Origin: an uncultured Eubacteriales bacterium
GTDB taxonomy: Bacteria; Bacillota; Clostridia; Oscillospirales; Oscillospiraceae
Length of the DNA: 64,000 bases
Assembly (NCBI GenBank): GCA_900545585.1
Contig: UQZR01000009.1
Span: forward strand, 1-64,000
Direction of reading: 5' to 3'
Numbering within the stretch: position 1 is the stretch's first letter; every line of letters begins with the position of its first letter. The position numbers and the translations under genes are program-made. This document shows, piece after piece, positions 1 through 9,700 of the stretch. The notes beneath the pieces are model-generated. The model searched no databases and was not told the DNA's origin. It was given only the letters and a program-made list of their open reading frames with translations.

Positions 1-93
1 AAAATAACCGTCCACGAAGCTGTCAAGGGCGAGGACGGAAGCCGTGAGCAGGAAGTAGAAATCTACTACCGCTTCATTGGCAAAATCGACTGA
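1..93 (+). CDS. Serine recombinase, C-terminal end (partial, DUF4368-like)
   Basis: Thirty in-frame codons run from the window edge to a TGA at 91-93 and end in EIYYRFIGKID. That ending resembles the C-terminus of the DUF4368 domain found in large serine recombinases of Firmicutes integrative elements. The catalytic and DNA-binding parts would lie upstream, outside the window. The gene sits immediately 5' of a decapitated regulator (127-1017), which fits the right end of an integrated element. The family call rests on a short motif only. Confidence 0.5.
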   Translation, partial: KITVHEAVKGEDGSREQEVEIYYRFIGKID

Positions 94-126
94 CCTTTCT
101 TTTTTACCCAACAATATCTTTAATTA

Positions 127-246
127 AGGGAAACGGGACTTTCCTACCCCGACGTCACGCTTCTGGAGCCGTTGGCCACGGCTTTGGGTCTGACGGCAGC
201 CGCGCTCCTCCGGTGCGCTGCGCCTGCAGAGGAAAAGGAGCAAGCT
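127..246 (+). pseudogene. Remnant of an XRE-type HTH domain, 5' truncated
   Basis: In the same frame as the downstream gene, a TAA at 121-123 is followed by codons reading GLSYPDVTLLEPLATALGLT and then AALLRCAAP. This matches the end of the XRE/HTH_3 DNA-binding domain as it appears in many clostridial regulators (helix 4-5 region, usually preceded by WER). Everything N-terminal of it is missing, and the upstream DNA belongs to a recombinase gene. The remnant reads straight into the ATG at 247 without a stop. Confidence 0.6.
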
Positions 247-1017
247 ATGGAAGAAAAAAAGTACCCTGCGGAAAATGAGACGCTGCGCGCCGTGGTGGAG
301 ATGGCGGACAACAACCAGAAGCGGCAGCGCCGCCAATGGCTCACCGGCGTCAGCGCCGCGGCAGCAGCGTTTCTGGTCATCATCGCCCTTTTTGCCATCC
401 GCCACATCCATCTCGATCTGACAAACCCCTACCGGTATACGGAGGAGCTTTGCGGCCTGATCCAGCAAGCAGAGTATACTGCGGACGGCACATGGCTCTA
501 CGTCACGGATACCGGCAGCCTTTCCTCGGATCTCCTGAAGCTGCGCTGTCCGGCGGACATGGACACTTCTACCCTCCAAATCGGATGGCGTTATGTAAAC
601 TCCATTCTGTCACACCCCCAATATCACATGGCATACGACCGCCGTACCAATGAGATCACGTGGTGTGACGAACTGCCGGAATATCTGACGGTGACCGCCA
701 TAGGCGGCTTTGGCGGCAGTCCGGCGCAGTCCATGGAAAAGCCACTTTTCGGCTTTGAGGAGACCTTCTCAGCGCATCTTGACGGCTACGGTGCCACCTA
801 CTTCTTTATTCCCATTCCGGAGCAGCCGGAGCAGCGGCAGGTGCTGATGCTCCTGCCGGACGCGGGACGCCGCGTGGACTATCGCGTGGAGGATGTGGAC
901 GGCGACGGCATCAACGAGCTGCTGTTGACAGATCTCGGCGGCGAAAAGCCCTATATGCTCTGCGATGTGGACGTCACGGGACAGCTTGTCACACAGCTGT
1001 ACAGCATTTGGGAATAG
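247..1017 (+). CDS. Membrane-anchored protein with calcium-binding-like C-terminal motif (former XRE regulator C-terminus)
   Basis: The ATG at 247 was chosen because AAAGGAG lies 6 bases upstream; a longer reading from TTG 172 lacks such a site. The 256-residue product has a charged cytoplasmic N-terminus, one membrane segment near residues 32-55 (rich in Ala, Val, Ile, Leu), and an extracellular domain. The domain carries DVDGDGINEL near the C-terminus, an FG-GAP/VCBS-like calcium-loop motif. The gene was probably once a single XRE-HTH, TM and sensor protein; the HTH part now lies cut off upstream. Whether the shortened protein is made is unknown. Confidence 0.6.
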   Translation: MEEKKYPAENETLRAVVEMADNNQKRQRRQWLTGVSAAAAAFLVIIALFAIRHIHLDLTNPYRYTEELCGLIQQAEYTADGTWLYVTDTGSLSSDLLKLRCPADMDTSTLQIGWRYVNSILSHPQYHMAYDRRTNEITWCDELPEYLTVTAIGGFGGSPAQSMEKPLFGFEETFSAHLDGYGATYFFIPIPEQPEQRQVLMLLPDAGRRVDYRVEDVDGDGINELLLTDLGGEKPYMLCDVDVTGQLVTQLYSIWE

Positions 1018-1028
1018 CCGTTTTGCGC

Positions 1029-1061
1029 AAAAAAAGAACCGCCTCTCGGCGGTTCTTTTTT
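1029..1061. terminator. Bidirectional hairpin terminator
   Basis: An inverted repeat GAACCGCC-tctc-GGCGGTTC is flanked by an A-run on the left and a T-run on the right, so it can terminate both converging genes. Confidence 0.85.
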
Positions 1062-1071
1062 GTTTTTGGAA

Positions 1072-1497
1072 TTACTCCTGATCCTCGTCCTCATCGTTGG
1101 CCAGATCGCTGAGATCGAACTCCAGCTTGGCGCCGCAATTGGGGCAGATGACCTCGCCGTCCTCCAGAACGGACTCATCGAAGTAGACCTCCTCCTCGCA
1201 CTCGGGGCAGTTGGTCATGAAGCACTCCTCTTCCTCGTCGTCTTCATCCTCGTCCTCGTCCTCATCGTCGTCCAGCGCGAAGTACAGGGTCTCCTCCACA
1301 TCGCTGAGGTCGTCGCTGACAGCATCCAGACCGTCCTCCACGTCGCACAGCTCGTCCTCGACGTCGGCGAACTTCTCCGCCATGTCGTCCAGCACGTCAA
1401 TGATGGCGGCGATCAGCTTGCCTTCCTTGCTCTCGGTATCCAGGTTCAGGCCCTCGGCCAGACCCTTCAGGTATGCTACCTTCTCAGAAATCTCCAT
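1072..1497 (-). CDS. CD1247-type protein with acidic linker and C-terminal zinc ribbon
   Basis: The 141-residue protein starts MEISEKVAYLKGLAEGLNLD, typical of the CD1247 N-terminal domain family of Clostridia. Residues about 1-70 look helical, residues 75-92 are almost only Asp and Glu, and the C-terminus has a zinc ribbon with two pairs, CPEC and CPNC. AAAGGAG precedes the ATG. The molecular role of the family is not established. The acidic tract plus zinc ribbon suggests a nucleic-acid or RNA-polymerase partner, which is inference. efp lies just upstream on the same strand. Confidence 0.8.
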   Translation of the reverse strand: MEISEKVAYLKGLAEGLNLDTESKEGKLIAAIIDVLDDMAEKFADVEDELCDVEDGLDAVSDDLSDVEETLYFALDDDEDEDEDEDDEEEECFMTNCPECEEEVYFDESVLEDGEVICPNCGAKLEFDLSDLANDEDEDQE

Positions 1498-1535
1498 GTT
1501 CGGCTCCTTTCTGTACGGTCGGTTGGTTGATTGAT

Positions 1536-2102
1536 TTACTTGGTGCGGCCGATATACTCGCCGGTACGGGTGTCGATGGTGATCTTGTCGCCGATGTTGA
1601 TGAACAGGGGCACCTTCACCTCAGCGCCGGTCTCCACGGTGGCGGGCTTCAGGGTATTGGTGGCGGTGTTGCCGGCCAGACCGGGCTCGGTCTCGGTGAC
1701 CTCCAGATCCATGAAGTTGGGGCACTCCAGGCCGAACACGTTGCCCTTATAGCTCAGTACCTTGCACATGGTGTTCTCCTTGATGAAGCGGAACGCATCA
1801 CCCAGCAGCTCCTTGTTCAGGGGCACCATGTCATAGGTCTCCTGGTCCATGAAATAGTACAGGTCGCCGTCGTTGTAGCTGTACTCCATGTCGCGGCGAT
1901 CCACAAAGGCCTCCTCGAACTTGGCGGTGGGGTTGAAAGAGGTCTCAGTCACAGCACCGGTCACCACGTTGCGCATCTTGGTACGCACGAAGGCCGCGCC
2001 CTTGCCGGGCTTGACGTGCTGGAACTCCACGACCTGCATGACCTTGCCGTCCATCTCAAAGGTCTTGCCGTTTCTGAAATCACCGGCGGTAATAGTTGCC
2101 AT
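1536..2102 (-). CDS. efp: Translation elongation factor P
   Basis: EF-P relieves ribosome stalling at polyproline stretches. The 188-residue product begins MATITAGDFRNGKTFEMDG and shows the usual three beta-barrel domains, with the modification loop HVKPGKGAAFVR near residue 34 and the C-terminal signature region IGDKITIDTRTGEYIGR. The internal ATG at 2102 was preferred to an upstream ATG at 2138 because GGGAGGA lies at 2111-2117 and because homologues start there. It is followed by the CD1247-type gene 38 bases downstream. Confidence 0.95.
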   Translation of the reverse strand: MATITAGDFRNGKTFEMDGKVMQVVEFQHVKPGKGAAFVRTKMRNVVTGAVTETSFNPTAKFEEAFVDRRDMEYSYNDGDLYYFMDQETYDMVPLNKELLGDAFRFIKENTMCKVLSYKGNVFGLECPNFMDLEVTETEPGLAGNTATNTLKPATVETGAEVKVPLFINIGDKITIDTRTGEYIGRTK

Positions 2103-2243
2103 ATTGATATTCCTCCCATATTGATGAGGGAACATCACGATTCCCTCGAGTAAATGATACCGGCCGAAATTTGGCCTCGTATATTCTACATGATAAGTAC
2201 CTGTTTGGCAAGGGTTTCCGGTGAAAAAAGTTGCCTTCTCCTC

Positions 2244-2741
2244 CTATTTTTCCCGCGCCGCCGCCTTCCACGGCCGCTGTAAGGCGTGGAGCACCTTGTT
2301 CCACGCGCCTTTCGCGCCGCCGCGGGGCTCCACCATCAGCGCCAGTATGCCGCTGCGGTTGGCTCCCAGCATGTCCGTCAGCAGCTTATCGCCCAGCATG
2401 GCCGTCTCCTTGGGCGTCACGCCGCAGCGGGCCATGGCCCTACGGAACCCTACGGTTCGTGGCTTTTTGGCGTGTCCCTCGTAGGTGATGCCCAGCTCGC
2501 GGCAGAACTGCTCCACTCTGGCAGGACTGCGGTTGTTAGACAGGATCATCACCTCTACCCCCGCCTGACGCATCTGGCCGATCCAGCGGCGCACCGTCTC
2601 GTCCGGCTCCCGCTGGGACTTGGGCGCCAGGGTGTAGTCCAGGTCGCACAGCAGCAGCCGGATGCCCCGTCGGGTCAGCTCCTGCCCCTCTATCTGCTCG
2701 TAGCCGTCGAATACCCGATCCGGCCGCAGGGAAAATCGCAT
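2244..2741 (-). CDS. yqeG: YqeG family HAD-IIIA phosphatase
   Basis: A 165-residue haloacid-dehalogenase-fold protein. The nucleophile motif is LLCDLDYTLAP (normally DxDxT), motif II is ILSNN and the acidic motif IV is MLGDKLLTDMLGANRSG. YqeG relatives include phosphatidylglycerophosphatases; the physiological substrate in Firmicutes is uncertain. The start at 2741 has AGGAGG nine bases upstream; a longer frame to 2918 has no homology and overlaps the divergent gene. It shares a short intergenic region with the gene at 2810. Confidence 0.88.
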   Translation of the reverse strand: MRFSLRPDRVFDGYEQIEGQELTRRGIRLLLCDLDYTLAPKSQREPDETVRRWIGQMRQAGVEVMILSNNRSPARVEQFCRELGITYEGHAKKPRTVGFRRAMARCGVTPKETAMLGDKLLTDMLGANRSGILALMVEPRGGAKGAWNKVLHALQRPWKAAAREK

Positions 2742-2809
2742 AGGCTGCCGCCTCCTCTCATACATATAGTGTACCATCCGTCCGTCGGAAATACAAGGGG
2801 GTGTTCCGC

Positions 2810-3553
2810 ATGCAGCTGTATCTGGCCGCTGCACCGTGCTGTCTGGGTAACGCGGCCCGCTGGGGCCTGCCGCTCCTGCACGCCGCCTATGGCGTGGAGG
2901 AGAGCCGCCTGACATCACTGACGCTGCCCGCCCACGTGCAGGGCGGGCTCCTGCTGCTGACAGGGCCGGAAAACCCCGCTGTACCGCAGCCGGACACGCT
3001 GGCCCGGGACATCCTATGGGAGTGCCTGCGCCGCCGCTATACCGGCGTGGTCATAGAGCCGCAGCTGCCTTCCGCGGCGCTGTCCGCCCTGGCGGAGCTG
3101 TGCCGCCGGTATGGCCGCGCCCTGTACGTTGCGGAGCCCTGCGGACATATGGTCCCCGACGCCCGCATGGTGGTGAGCACCGCCCTGTCCGGCGGGACGC
3201 TGCGCCAGCGGCTGAGGGACGCCTGCCGCCGCTTCGAGGCCCGGCGTCTGGCACTGGATCTGGCCTGCGTGCGGATGGATTTCTCCCTCCCCGCGCCCTA
3301 CGGCACCGGTACGGCCCTGACACCGCAGCAGCTGACAGTGCTGCGGGGCCGCCGCACCGTATTCTTCTCGCCGGAGCTGTGCGCCCGCTACTTCACCTAC
3401 GAACAGAGCGGCATGACCCACTTCGTACTGTTCGACGATGCCGACACCCTGCACCGCAAGATAGCGCTGGGCACGGAGTTGGGCATCCCTGCCGGCTTTC
3501 TGGCCCTGCCGGAAGCGATGGAGGCGCTGCCGCGGCTGCTGGGCAAAGGATAA
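2810..3553 (+). CDS. Conserved protein of unknown function (247 aa)
   Basis: I do not recognise this family with certainty. The product starts MQLYLAAAPCCLG and has alternating hydrophobic strands and Ala/Leu-rich helices, no signal peptide and no membrane segment. Segments such as YTGVVIEPQLP, TVFFSPELCARYFTYEQSG and HFVLFDDADTL give a TIM-barrel impression. The ATG at 2810 follows AAGGGGG with about 8 bases spacing; a GTG at 2801 overlaps that site. The gene is divergent from yqeG and converges with rpsU. It is probably real because codon bias matches its neighbours and both ends are framed by expression signals. Confidence 0.65.
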   Translation: MQLYLAAAPCCLGNAARWGLPLLHAAYGVEESRLTSLTLPAHVQGGLLLLTGPENPAVPQPDTLARDILWECLRRRYTGVVIEPQLPSAALSALAELCRRYGRALYVAEPCGHMVPDARMVVSTALSGGTLRQRLRDACRRFEARRLALDLACVRMDFSLPAPYGTGTALTPQQLTVLRGRRTVFFSPELCARYFTYEQSGMTHFVLFDDADTLHRKIALGTELGIPAGFLALPEAMEALPRLLGKG

Positions 3554-3583
3554 GAGCCCGAGGGAATCACCCTCGGGCTCTTT
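3554..3583. terminator. Hairpin terminator between the unknown gene and rpsU
   Basis: GAGCCCGAGGG pairs with CCCTCGGGCTC around AATCA and is followed by TTT on the plus side. It lies between two converging stop codons. Confidence 0.75.
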
Positions 3584-3588
3584 CAGGA

Positions 3589-3774
3589 TCAATAATAACG
3601 CTTATTGCGGTTCTTGCGCGCGGCCTCGGACTTCTTGCGGCGCTTGACACTGGGGCTTTCATAGCACTCTCTCTTACGCACCTCGGCCAGAACGCCTGCC
3701 TTGGCGCAGCTTCTCTTGAAACGCTTCAGAGCGCTGTCCAGGGACTCGCCTTCCTTGACGTGAACTTCAGACAT
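3589..3774 (-). CDS. rpsU: 30S ribosomal protein S21
   Basis: The 61-residue basic protein starts MSEVHVKEGESLDSALKRFKR and ends with a run of Lys/Arg (VKRRKKSEAARKNRNKRYY), the typical S21 layout. S21 sits at the 30S platform and aids initiation. A GGGAGGG site precedes the ATG. Length and sequence fit the Firmicutes form. Confidence 0.95.
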   Translation of the reverse strand: MSEVHVKEGESLDSALKRFKRSCAKAGVLAEVRKRECYESPSVKRRKKSEAARKNRNKRYY

Positions 3775-3905
3775 CTATATTTCCCTCCCTCCGATGCACC
3801 CGGCTCGATCCTGGGTGCTCTTTAAGAGCCATTCGCATGACTAACGGGTGTATTATACCGGTGAAACGCCGCCTTGTCAAGCAGTTTTCCGCAAAAAGTG
3901 CATTT

Positions 3906-6332
3906 TTACTTGGCAGGCTTGACGATCAGGTTCACCAGCTTGTTCTTGACATGAATGGTCTTGACCACAGACATGCCCTCCACGGCCTTCTTCACCTTAT
4001 CGGTGTCCATGGCGGCGGCCACCACGGCGGCCTCATCGCTGTCCATGGGGACAGTGACGGTTCCCTTCAGCTTGCCGTTGACCTGCACGGCCATCTCCAC
4101 GTGGGAATCCACGGTCTTGGCCTCGTCATGGGCGGGCCAGGGCATCTGCATGGCCATCTTGCCGTACTTGGCGGCAAAACCCATGTTCTCCCACATCTCC
4201 TCCACCATATGGGGGGCGAAGGGGCTCAGCAGCAGGCACAGCATCTCCACATCGCCCTTGGAGCAGCCGTTGGCGTAGAGCTCGTTGACCATGGTCATCA
4301 TGGCGGCGATGGCGGTGTTCATCTTCAGCTCATCGATGTCCTGCGTCACCTTCTTGATGGTCTTGTGAACGATGGACTCGTTCTTGGCGGAGATGGTCTC
4401 CTCGGCGGTGGCAATGTCCTGCAGGTTGAAGCAGCGGTCCAGGAAGCGCTTGGAGCCCTTGACGGCCTCGTTGCTCCAGGTGACGGCCTTCTCGAAGTCG
4501 CCGATGAACATGATGTGCAGGCGCATGGTGTCCGCGCCGTACTGCGCCACGATGTCGTTGGGGTTCACCACGTTGCCGCGGGACTTGGACATCTTCTCAC
4601 CGCCCTCGCCCAGGATCATGCCGTGGCTGGTGCGCTTGGCGTAGGGCTCCTTGGTGGGCACCACGCCGATGTCGTACAGGAACTTATGCCAGAAGCGGGA
4701 GTACAGCAGGTGCAGCGTGGTGTGCTCCATGCCGCCGTTGTACCAGTCCACAGGGGACCAGTAGTCCAGTGCTTCCTTGCTGGCCAGAGCCTTGTCGTTG
4801 TGGGGGTCCATATACCGCAGGAAGTACCAGCTGGAGCCGGCCCACTGGGGCATGGTATCCGTCTCGCGCTTGGCGGGACCGCCGCAGCAGGGGCAGGTGG
4901 TGTTGACCCAGTCGGTCATCTTGCTCAGGGGACTCTCGCCGTCATCCGTGGGCTCGTAGCTCTCCACCTGAGGCAGTACCAGCGGCAGCTGCTCCTCCGG
5001 CAGGGCCACCCAGCCGCACTTCTCGCAGTTCACCAGGGGGATAGGCTCGCCCCAGTAGCGCTGGCGGGAGAACACCCAGTCACGCAGCTTGTAATTGACC
5101 TTCTCCTTGCCGAAGCCCTGCTCCACCACGTACTTCTTCATGGCGGGGATGGCCTCCTTCACGGTCATGCCGTTGAGGAAGCCGGAGTTGACCATGATGG
5201 CGCTGTCGTCCTTGGCCACAAAGGCCTCCTTGGTGACATCGCCGCCCTTGACCACCTCGATGATGGGCAGACCGAACTTCTTGGCGAATTCCCAGTCGCG
5301 CTGGTCGTGACCGGGCACGCCCATAACGATACCGGTGCCGTAGCCCATGAGGACGTAGTCGGACACGAACATGGGCAGGGCCTGATGGGTCACGGGGTTC
5401 ATGACCTCAATACCCTCCAGCCGCACGCCGGTCTTTTCCTTATTCAGCTCGCCGCGCTCAAAGTCGGACTTGTGAGCCGCCTCCTCCTGATACGCCTCCA
5501 CGGCGTCCCAGTTCTTGATCAGGGGCTGCCACTTCTTCAGCATGGGGTGCTCAGGAGAGATGACCATGTAAGTCGTACCGAACAGGGTGTCGGCACGGGT
5601 GGTGTACACCGTCACCTCGTCGCCCACGTTGGTCTGGAACGTCACCTCGGCGCCGGTGGAGCGGCCGATCCAGTTGCGCTGCTGGATCTTCACGCGCTCG
5701 ATGAAGTCCACGTCCTCCAGATCGTCGATGAGACGCTGGGCGTAGGCGGTGATCTTCAGCATCCACTGGCTCTTTTCCTTGCGGATGACATCGCTGCCGC
5801 AGCGCTCACACACGCCGTTGACCACTTCCTCGTTGGCCAGCACGCACTTGCAGCTGGTGCACCAGTTCACAGGCATGGTGGTCTTATAGGCCAGACCATG
5901 CTTGAACATCTGCAGGAATATCCACTGGGTCCACTTGTAGTAGTCGGGGTCGGTGGTGTCCACGCAGCGGTCCCAGTCAAAGCCGTAGCCCAGCATCTTC
6001 AGCTGGCTGGTGAAATTTGCGATATTGTTTTTGGTCACCACAGCCGGATGGATATGGTTCTTGATGGCGTAGTTCTCCGTGGGCAGGCCGAAGGCGTCGA
6101 AGCCAATGGGGAACAGCACGTTGTAGCCCTCCATCCGCTTTTTGCGGGTGACGATGTCCATGGCCGTGAAGGGGCGGGGATGGCCCACATGCAGGCCCTG
6201 ACCGGAGGGATAGGGGAACTCGATGAGTCCGTAGAACTTGGGTCGCTTGTCGCCGGTGACGGCGGCATAGGGCTTGGTTTTTTCCCAATTGGCCTGCCAT
6301 TTCTTTTCAATGGCCGCAAAATCGTAATACAT
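3906..6332 (-). CDS. leuS: Leucyl-tRNA synthetase
   Basis: LeuRS charges tRNA-Leu. The 808-residue protein has the class I signature HVGH at about residues 48-51 in PYPSGQGLHVGHPRP, a zinc-type Cys cluster (NWCTSCKCVLANEEVVNGVCERCG), the CP1 editing domain with a GTGIVMGVPGHDQRD motif, a second CPCCGG cluster, and KMSKSRGNVV. The C-terminal domain ends in NKLVNLIVKPAK. AAGGAG precedes the ATG. Expression is very likely controlled by the T-box leader directly upstream. Confidence 0.97.
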   Translation of the reverse strand: MYYDFAAIEKKWQANWEKTKPYAAVTGDKRPKFYGLIEFPYPSGQGLHVGHPRPFTAMDIVTRKKRMEGYNVLFPIGFDAFGLPTENYAIKNHIHPAVVTKNNIANFTSQLKMLGYGFDWDRCVDTTDPDYYKWTQWIFLQMFKHGLAYKTTMPVNWCTSCKCVLANEEVVNGVCERCGSDVIRKEKSQWMLKITAYAQRLIDDLEDVDFIERVKIQQRNWIGRSTGAEVTFQTNVGDEVTVYTTRADTLFGTTYMVISPEHPMLKKWQPLIKNWDAVEAYQEEAAHKSDFERGELNKEKTGVRLEGIEVMNPVTHQALPMFVSDYVLMGYGTGIVMGVPGHDQRDWEFAKKFGLPIIEVVKGGDVTKEAFVAKDDSAIMVNSGFLNGMTVKEAIPAMKKYVVEQGFGKEKVNYKLRDWVFSRQRYWGEPIPLVNCEKCGWVALPEEQLPLVLPQVESYEPTDDGESPLSKMTDWVNTTCPCCGGPAKRETDTMPQWAGSSWYFLRYMDPHNDKALASKEALDYWSPVDWYNGGMEHTTLHLLYSRFWHKFLYDIGVVPTKEPYAKRTSHGMILGEGGEKMSKSRGNVVNPNDIVAQYGADTMRLHIMFIGDFEKAVTWSNEAVKGSKRFLDRCFNLQDIATAEETISAKNESIVHKTIKKVTQDIDELKMNTAIAAMMTMVNELYANGCSKGDVEMLCLLLSPFAPHMVEEMWENMGFAAKYGKMAMQMPWPAHDEAKTVDSHVEMAVQVNGKLKGTVTVPMDSDEAAVVAAAMDTDKVKKAVEGMSVVKTIHVKNKLVNLIVKPAK

Positions 6333-6373
6333 GTCGCTTCTCCTTGTATCTGAATTTTGTTAACTGCTGATAA

Positions 6374-6636
6374 AAAAACGTCCCTGACTGCTTTCGCAGT
6401 CAGGGACGCATGTCACGTGTTACCACCCTGATCCCGCCGCCAGTTGCCTGTGCGGCGCTCAGTCCCCCTCTTGCAAGGGGCCGCGCCGGTAACGGTGCGC
6501 CGCCGTCCCGCCCTGTTCAGGCGGAAAGCTCCGGAGCCAGTACAACGAAGCGCCCCCACCGGCTCACACCAGCCGCCGGCTCTCTTTCGGCGGGCCTGCC
6601 TCGTCTTTTTTCCCTCATCGCATATGTCGATATTAC
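6374..6636 (-). promoter_or_regulatory. T-box riboswitch leader of leuS
   Basis: On the minus strand the leader contains the T-box core AGGGTGGTAACACG (6416-6429), followed by a perfect 12-bp terminator stem (6380-6407, tetraloop GAAA) and a T-run. Stem I carries AGAGAGCCGG and a matching GTGAGCCGGTG. A CTG triplet at 6538-6540, in GTACTGGCTCC, is the best candidate specifier codon. Uncharged tRNA-Leu would stabilise the antiterminator and let leuS be transcribed. The T-box and terminator are seen directly; the exact specifier is inferred. Confidence 0.93.
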
Positions 6637-6641
6637 ACCCT

Positions 6642-6669
6642 ATTTTATCGCTTTTTTGCCGATTGTCAA
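6642..6669 (-). promoter_or_regulatory. Sigma-70-type promoter of the leuS T-box leader
   Basis: On the minus strand TTGACA (6664-6669) and TAAAAT (6642-6647) are separated by 16 bases, placing the transcription start near 6635, just before the T-box leader. Confidence 0.8.
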
Positions 6670-6730
6670 GTCCCGTTTTTCGTCATTATGCCAAATTTCA
6701 CGAAAAATGCACCGATACCGGCACAACTTC

Positions 6731-9700
6731 TCAGAACAGGCTGACCTGGCTGGTGTCCGCCATTCCGGCGAACGCGCCCAGGGACTTGAGCTGCTCGATG
6801 TGGGTCTTACTCAGCTTGCTGCACGTATTGGCGAACTCCTCCACGGAGATAAAGGTCTTGCCTTTCCGTTTTTCCACCGTGTCCAGCGCCGCCGACTCGC
6901 CCAGGCCGTGTACCGTCACGAAGGGAGGCAGCAGGCCGTTCTCCGTCACCACAAAGCGGGTGGCGTCGGACTTGTAGATGTCGATGGTATCAAAGTGGAA
7001 GCCCCGCAGATAGAACTCGTAGCACACCTCCAGCGTCACCATCAGGTTCTGCTCCACATCGGTGGCGTCCTTGTTGTTTTCGATCTCCTTGATCTTCTGC
7101 TTCACCGCGTCCAGACCGGCGCAGCAGTACTCGGCGTCAAACGCCTTGGCGCGGATGGAGAAGAATGTGGCGTAGAACGCCAGCGGCCTATGCACCTTGA
7201 ACCATGCGATGCGGAACGCCATCATCACGTAGGCCACGGCGTGGGCCTTGGGGAACAGATAGCCGATCTTGGCCAGGGATTCGATGTACCAGTCCGGCAC
7301 CTGATGGTCCCGCATGGCCTCCTCCCATCCCTCCTGAAAGCCGCCCTTCTTCACCTTGCCTTTACGGACGGCTTCCATGATCTTGAAGGACATCTTGGGG
7401 TCCAGCCCCATGGAGATGAGGTACAGCATAATGTCGTCGCGGCAGCCCACCGTCTCCAGAACGGAGGCGGTGCCGCTGACGATCAGTTCCCTGGCGTTGC
7501 CCAGCCACACGTCGGTGCCGTGGGAGAAGCCGGACAGACGCACCAGCGTGTTGAAATCCCTGGGCTGGGTGTCCATCAGCATGCCGCGGGTGAAGCGGGT
7601 GTTGAACTCGGGGATGGCCACGGCGCCGGTGGGGCCGAGGATCTCGTCATTCTCGAAGCCCAGCACCCTGGAGGACGTGAAGATGCTCATGGTATCGGGG
7701 TCGTCCAACGGGATAGCCCGTGCGTTGACGCCGGTGAGATCCTCCAGCATCCGGATCATGGTGGGATCATCGTGTCCCAGCATGTCCAGCTTCAGCAGGT
7801 TATCCTCCATGCAGTGGTATTCAAAATGGGTGGTGATGGTATCGCTCTCCGCATCGTCGGCGGGGTGCTGCACAGCGGTGAAATCCTCCACGTCCATGTC
7901 GTCCGGCACCACCACCAGGCCGCCCGGGTGCTGGCCGGTGGTGCGCCGCACGCCCACGCAGCCCTGGGTCAGCCGGTTCATCTCGGCGTTGGAGGCCGTC
8001 TGTCCCCGCTCCTCCAGATACTTTTTCACCATGCCGAAGGCGGTCTTTTCCGCCAGCGTACCGATGGTGCCGGCGCGGAACACCTGGGTCTTTCCGAACA
8101 TCTCGATAGCGTGCTGGTGAGCGCGGGCCTGATATTCGCCGGAGAAGTTCAGGTCGATATCCGGCACCTTGCCGCCGCCGTAGCCCAGGAACGTCTCAAA
8201 GGGGATGTCAAAGCCGTCCTTGACGTACTTTTCCCCGCACACAGGGCATATCTTGTCCGGCATGTCCGCGCCGCAGCCGTAGCTGCCGTCTGTGATGAAC
8301 TCCGTATTTTTGCACTTGGGGCAGCGGTAGTGGGGAGGCAGGGAGTTCACCTCCGTGATGCCCGACATGTACGCCACCAGACTGGAGCCCACGGAGCCTC
8401 GCGAGCCCACCAGATAGCCGTTCTCCAGACTGCGCTGCACCAGCTTCTGGGCGGACATATACACCACATCGTACTTGCCCAGGATGCTTTTCAGCTCCAC
8501 GTCCAGACGGTCCACGATGAGCTGCGGCGGCTCCTCCCCGTACAGCTCATGGCACTTGTCCCACACCATGTCGTGCAGCTCCTGCTCGGAGTTTTCCAGG
8601 CGCGGCGGGAACAGCTGCCCCGGTGGCAGCAGCTCGATATCCTCGATGCAGTCGGCAATGTGCCGCGGGTCGTCGATGACTACCTTGTGGGCCGTCTCTG
8701 TCCCCAGGTACGCGAACTCCTTCAGCATCTCGTCTGTTGTCTTGAAGTAGATGGGCAGCGGTGCATCGGCATCGGGGAACTTCTTGCTGGCCAGCAGGAT
8801 GTGGCGGTACACCTCATCCTCCGGCTCCTGAAAATGCACATCGCCGGTGGCGCACACCGGCTTGCCCAGCTCCTGCCCCAGCCGGACGATGGTGCGGTTG
8901 AAATCCCGCAGCTCCTCCTCCGACTGGACATCCCCCTTGCGAAGCATGAACATGTTGTTGCAGATGGGCTGGATCTCCAGATAGTCGTAGAACGACGCGA
9001 TGCGCTTCAGCTCCGCCCAGTCCTTGCTGCCGTCAGCCACGGCGCGGAACAGCTCGCCCGCCTCGCAGGCCGAGCCGATGATGAGCCCCTCCCGATGGGC
9101 CGCCAGCTCCGTCTTGGGAATGATGGGCACGCGCTTGAAATATTTCAGATTGGACGCCGAGATCAGCTGGTACAGGTGCTTCAGACCCAGCTTGTTCTTG
9201 GCCAGAATGATGATGTGCTTGGGGTGGCGGTTGCTCTTTCCGCCCTCCGGCCGCAGCTTCAGCATCTCCCCGTTGATCTGCTGGAGCCGGTGGATGCCCA
9301 TCTCCCTGCGCATTTTCTCAAAAAACGGGATGAGCATATACCCCACCATGGCCGCGTCATCGGAGGCACGGTGGTGGTTGAAGGCGGGCAGGTCCAGATG
9401 CTCCGCCACGATGTCCAGCTTGTACTTGTGCAGCTCCGGCAGCAGGTTCTGCGCCAGGATAAGGGAGTCTACGTAGGTGGGGTCGAACTCCAGCCCCACC
9501 TTCCGGCACCCCTCGCGGATGAAGCTGATGTCGAACTCCGCGTTGTGGGCCGCCAGCGGTCTCCCGTTCACGAACTGCAAAAACGCCGTCAGTGCCTCCT
9601 TCAGCTGGGGTGCGTCGGCCAGCATGGCGTCGGTGATGCCGGTAAGGCCGATGATCTCCGGCGTCAGCCGCCGGTTGGGGTTCACGAAGGTCTGAAACCG

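Noticed and set aside
1211..1534. Serine-rich 107-codon plus-strand frame
   Set aside because: The poly-Ser tract is the reverse strand of the Asp/Glu tract in the CD1247-type gene.
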